From assembly GCA_027364995.1 (NCBI GenBank), contig DAHXOG010000056.1, forward strand, positions 1 to 5,179: 5,179 nt of DNA, given 5' to 3'. The translations under genes were made by a program, and so were the position numbers. Positions 4,275-5,179 of the stretch are shown here, piece after piece. Below the pieces are notes generated by a model, which did no database searches, had not been told where the DNA came from, and saw nothing but the letters and a program-made list of their open reading frames with translations. Numbering within the stretch: the stretch's first letter is position 1; the number at the start of each line of letters is the position of its first letter. Source of the DNA: Candidatus Mancarchaeum sp. (lineage in GTDB: Archaea; Micrarchaeota; Micrarchaeia; Micrarchaeales; Micrarchaeaceae).

Positions 4275-5004
4275 TGTTTATATTATCGTTTATGCTTTCA
4301 TTCCGCAATAGGTTATGTATAAGAGCCGTTTCCTCCCTTGCGCCGATATCCTTTAAGGGTTTTAATATATCCTTCGGCTCTATTCCAAACATTTGCGTGA
4401 TATCGTTGTAAAGCTCTTCATATGTCTCCGGCACATGCACCAATTTGTCCAATGGCCTTCCTTCAATCATCATATCCACAATGCCCATGCCTGAGGAAAA
4501 CCTTCCCCTTATCGTATCCTTCCCTGCGGAGATTGGGTCCGAATCCCCTCTGATTCCGCTGATCTTCGATAATGCATTGCTGCCCACTATGAATAACGCC
4601 AATTCTTTCTTTCCGACAAGATGCTTAAGCTCTATCTCCATTACCATCCTTCCAAGCCTTTCATATGGCAGCGACGTCAGACCCATGCTCTCGGCCAATG
4701 CCCTCTTCTCCGGGCCGGATTCGTTTATGTAATTTATGATCCTTTTTCCCATGGTCTCGAACTTGCCCTCATACGCCAGGTAATGCGATGTTATGTCGGT
4801 CTCGCTCAATACGAATTCCTTTGCGGCTATTATGGCCAGGTTATTGGACTTGCAATGACTTTCAAGCATTTCCATTATGCCTTGCGCGCGGCCATCCTCC
4901 AATGGCTCCGGCTTTATTATTACCATAGATATGTCCCTTGTGCAATCAAGCGCGTCGCATCCAGGGCTGTTTTTCTTTATGTATTTTTGGTATTGCTTCT
5001 CCAA
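4267..5004 (-). CDS. Divergent nucleoside diphosphate kinase-like protein with insertions
   Basis: A 245-residue protein built on the NDK fold, which moves the gamma-phosphate between nucleoside triphosphates and diphosphates through a phosphohistidine. VIIKPEPLEDG (28-38) matches VMIKPDGVqRG, TSHYLAYEGKF (72-82) matches the HYxxHxGKPFF helix, LFIVGSNALSKI (137-148) and GDSDP (153-157) precede TIRGRF (164-169), and KLVHVPETYEELYNDI (187-202) aligns with N-x-x-HGSDSxExAxxEI. H190 would be the catalytic histidine, but N115 becomes K187, SD after the His becomes PE, and the usual KPD is KPE. Extra segments lie at about 99-133 and 170-182, plus a 40-residue C-terminal tail, so it is about 100 residues longer than a normal NDK. 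The chosen start is TTG at 5004, preceded by AAAGGT with 7-nt spacing and a TATA box near 5042. ATG at 4926 (residue 27), with AGGGA upstream, would give a family-like N-terminus. It overlaps the pyrophosphatase start by 8 nt, so the two are probably one operon. Kinase activity is uncertain. Confidence 0.75.
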   Translation of the reverse strand: MEKQYQKYIKKNSPGCDALDCTRDISMVIIKPEPLEDGRAQGIMEMLESHCKSNNLAIIAAKEFVLSETDITSHYLAYEGKFETMGKRIINYINESGPEKRALAESMGLTSLPYERLGRMVMEIELKHLVGKKELALFIVGSNALSKISGIRGDSDPISAGKDTIRGRFSSGMGIVDMMIEGRPLDKLVHVPETYEELYNDITQMFGIEPKDILKPLKDIGAREETALIHNLLRNESINDNINNA

Positions 5005-5007
5005 CGA

Positions 5008-5017
5008 ATCAACCTTT
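5008..5017 (-). promoter_or_regulatory. Ribosome binding site for the NDK-like gene
   Basis: On the minus strand AAAGGTTGAT is a partial Shine-Dalgarno (AAAGGT, with GAT downstream) 7 nt before the TTG at 5004. It is the main reason for preferring this non-ATG start. An in-frame TGA about eight codons upstream bars a long extension. Confidence 0.4.
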
Positions 5018-5037
5018 GAACTTTCAATATTTCATGG

Positions 5038-5055
5038 CTTTATATTCTTATATGA
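5038..5055 (-). promoter_or_regulatory. TATA promoter of the NDK-pyrophosphatase operon
   Basis: Read on the minus strand, TCATATAA and AATATAAAG follow each other directly. Taking the second as the TATA box (centre about 5042), transcription would start near 5016, leaving a leader of about a dozen bases that contains the AAAGGT ribosome site. The first would give a start near 5025. Confidence 0.5.
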
Positions 5056-5137
5056 GAAGTGTATATCGTCAAAAGACGAAACAGAATGTGCTTATGGGAG
5101 CCTTTCATTAGTACAATCTTCTATTTAATTCTTTAAA

Positions 5138-5153
5138 ATATCAAAATTGATAT
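5138..5153. repeat. AT-rich inverted repeat at the right edge
   Basis: ATATCAA (5138-5144) and TTGATAT (5147-5153) are perfect arms around AA. The right arm merges into GATATATAAT (5149-5158), a TATA-like element on the plus strand, so this could be an operator and promoter for a rightward gene beyond the window, divergent from the NDK operon. Bases 5056-5179 contain no gene I can support. Confidence 0.3.
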
Positions 5154-5179
5154 ATAATTGAAATAATAGTAAGCTTTAA

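Noticed and set aside
5066..5079. TCGTC-AAAA-GACGA hairpin
   Set aside because: The 5-bp stem is too short to separate from chance and no T-run follows it on either strand.
4445..5128. Plus-strand open frames opposite the NDK-like gene
   Set aside because: They show no family resemblance or regulatory signals, and the minus strand has a clear NDK-like reading with a promoter and ribosome site.
1..5179. CRISPR array, tRNA, rRNA, insertion sequence or transposase
   Set aside because: I found no spaced repeats of CRISPR length, no cloverleaf or T-loop consensus, and no transposase motifs; the 13-bp inverted repeats alone do not make an insertion sequence.

Overview
The window looks archaeal. 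Promoters upstream of the genes are BRE/TATA-like rather than -35/-10, the one strong Shine-Dalgarno (GGAGGTG) fits an archaeal 16S tail, leaders look short, and Arg/Ile codons are mostly AGG/AGA and ATA. Genes are moderately GC-rich and the spacers are strongly AT-rich. A small acidophilic or DPANN-type lineage (for example Micrarchaeota) is possible, but this is a guess from gene style only.

Layout from left to right. (1) Bases 1-180 carry the 3' part of a CTP synthase gene (pyrG) that stops early, right after the conserved GGTM motif; a weakly recognisable decayed continuation may follow in another frame up to about base 320. (2) Bases 200-260 hold two TATA-like elements inside a 12-bp direct repeat, followed by a 523-codon membrane-associated family 2 glycosyltransferase (318-1889) with an extra ~70-residue insertion near its acceptor region. 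(3) An AT-rich 240-bp spacer has three helically phased CTTAAAGAT repeats, a BRE/TATA promoter and a 16-bp palindrome. It drives a two-gene module (2130-3388) encoding an AbiEii-type nucleotidyltransferase toxin followed, with a 4-nt overlap, by its AbiEi-type winged-helix antitoxin; this is the reverse of the classical abiE order. A 13-bp perfect inverted repeat (2054-2066 and 3394-3406) brackets the module. (4) A 380-bp gene-poor stretch (3389-3770) holds a T-rich terminator, a very stable GAAA-tetraloop hairpin with a possible competing pairing, and a protein-like reading frame broken by two stops. (5) On the minus strand, an aberrant nucleoside-diphosphate-kinase-like gene (5004-4267) overlaps a family I inorganic pyrophosphatase gene (4274-3771) by 8 nt, forming a small nucleotide/pyrophosphate operon with its own promoter near 5040.

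The housekeeping pair (NDK and pyrophosphatase) and the pyrG remnant are nucleotide metabolism. The glycosyltransferase and the toxin-antitoxin module look like accessory genes lodged between them. The most unusual items are the reversed AbiE module with an apparent loss of the second catalytic aspartate in its toxin, the inverted repeats that bracket it, and the structured RNA candidate behind it.
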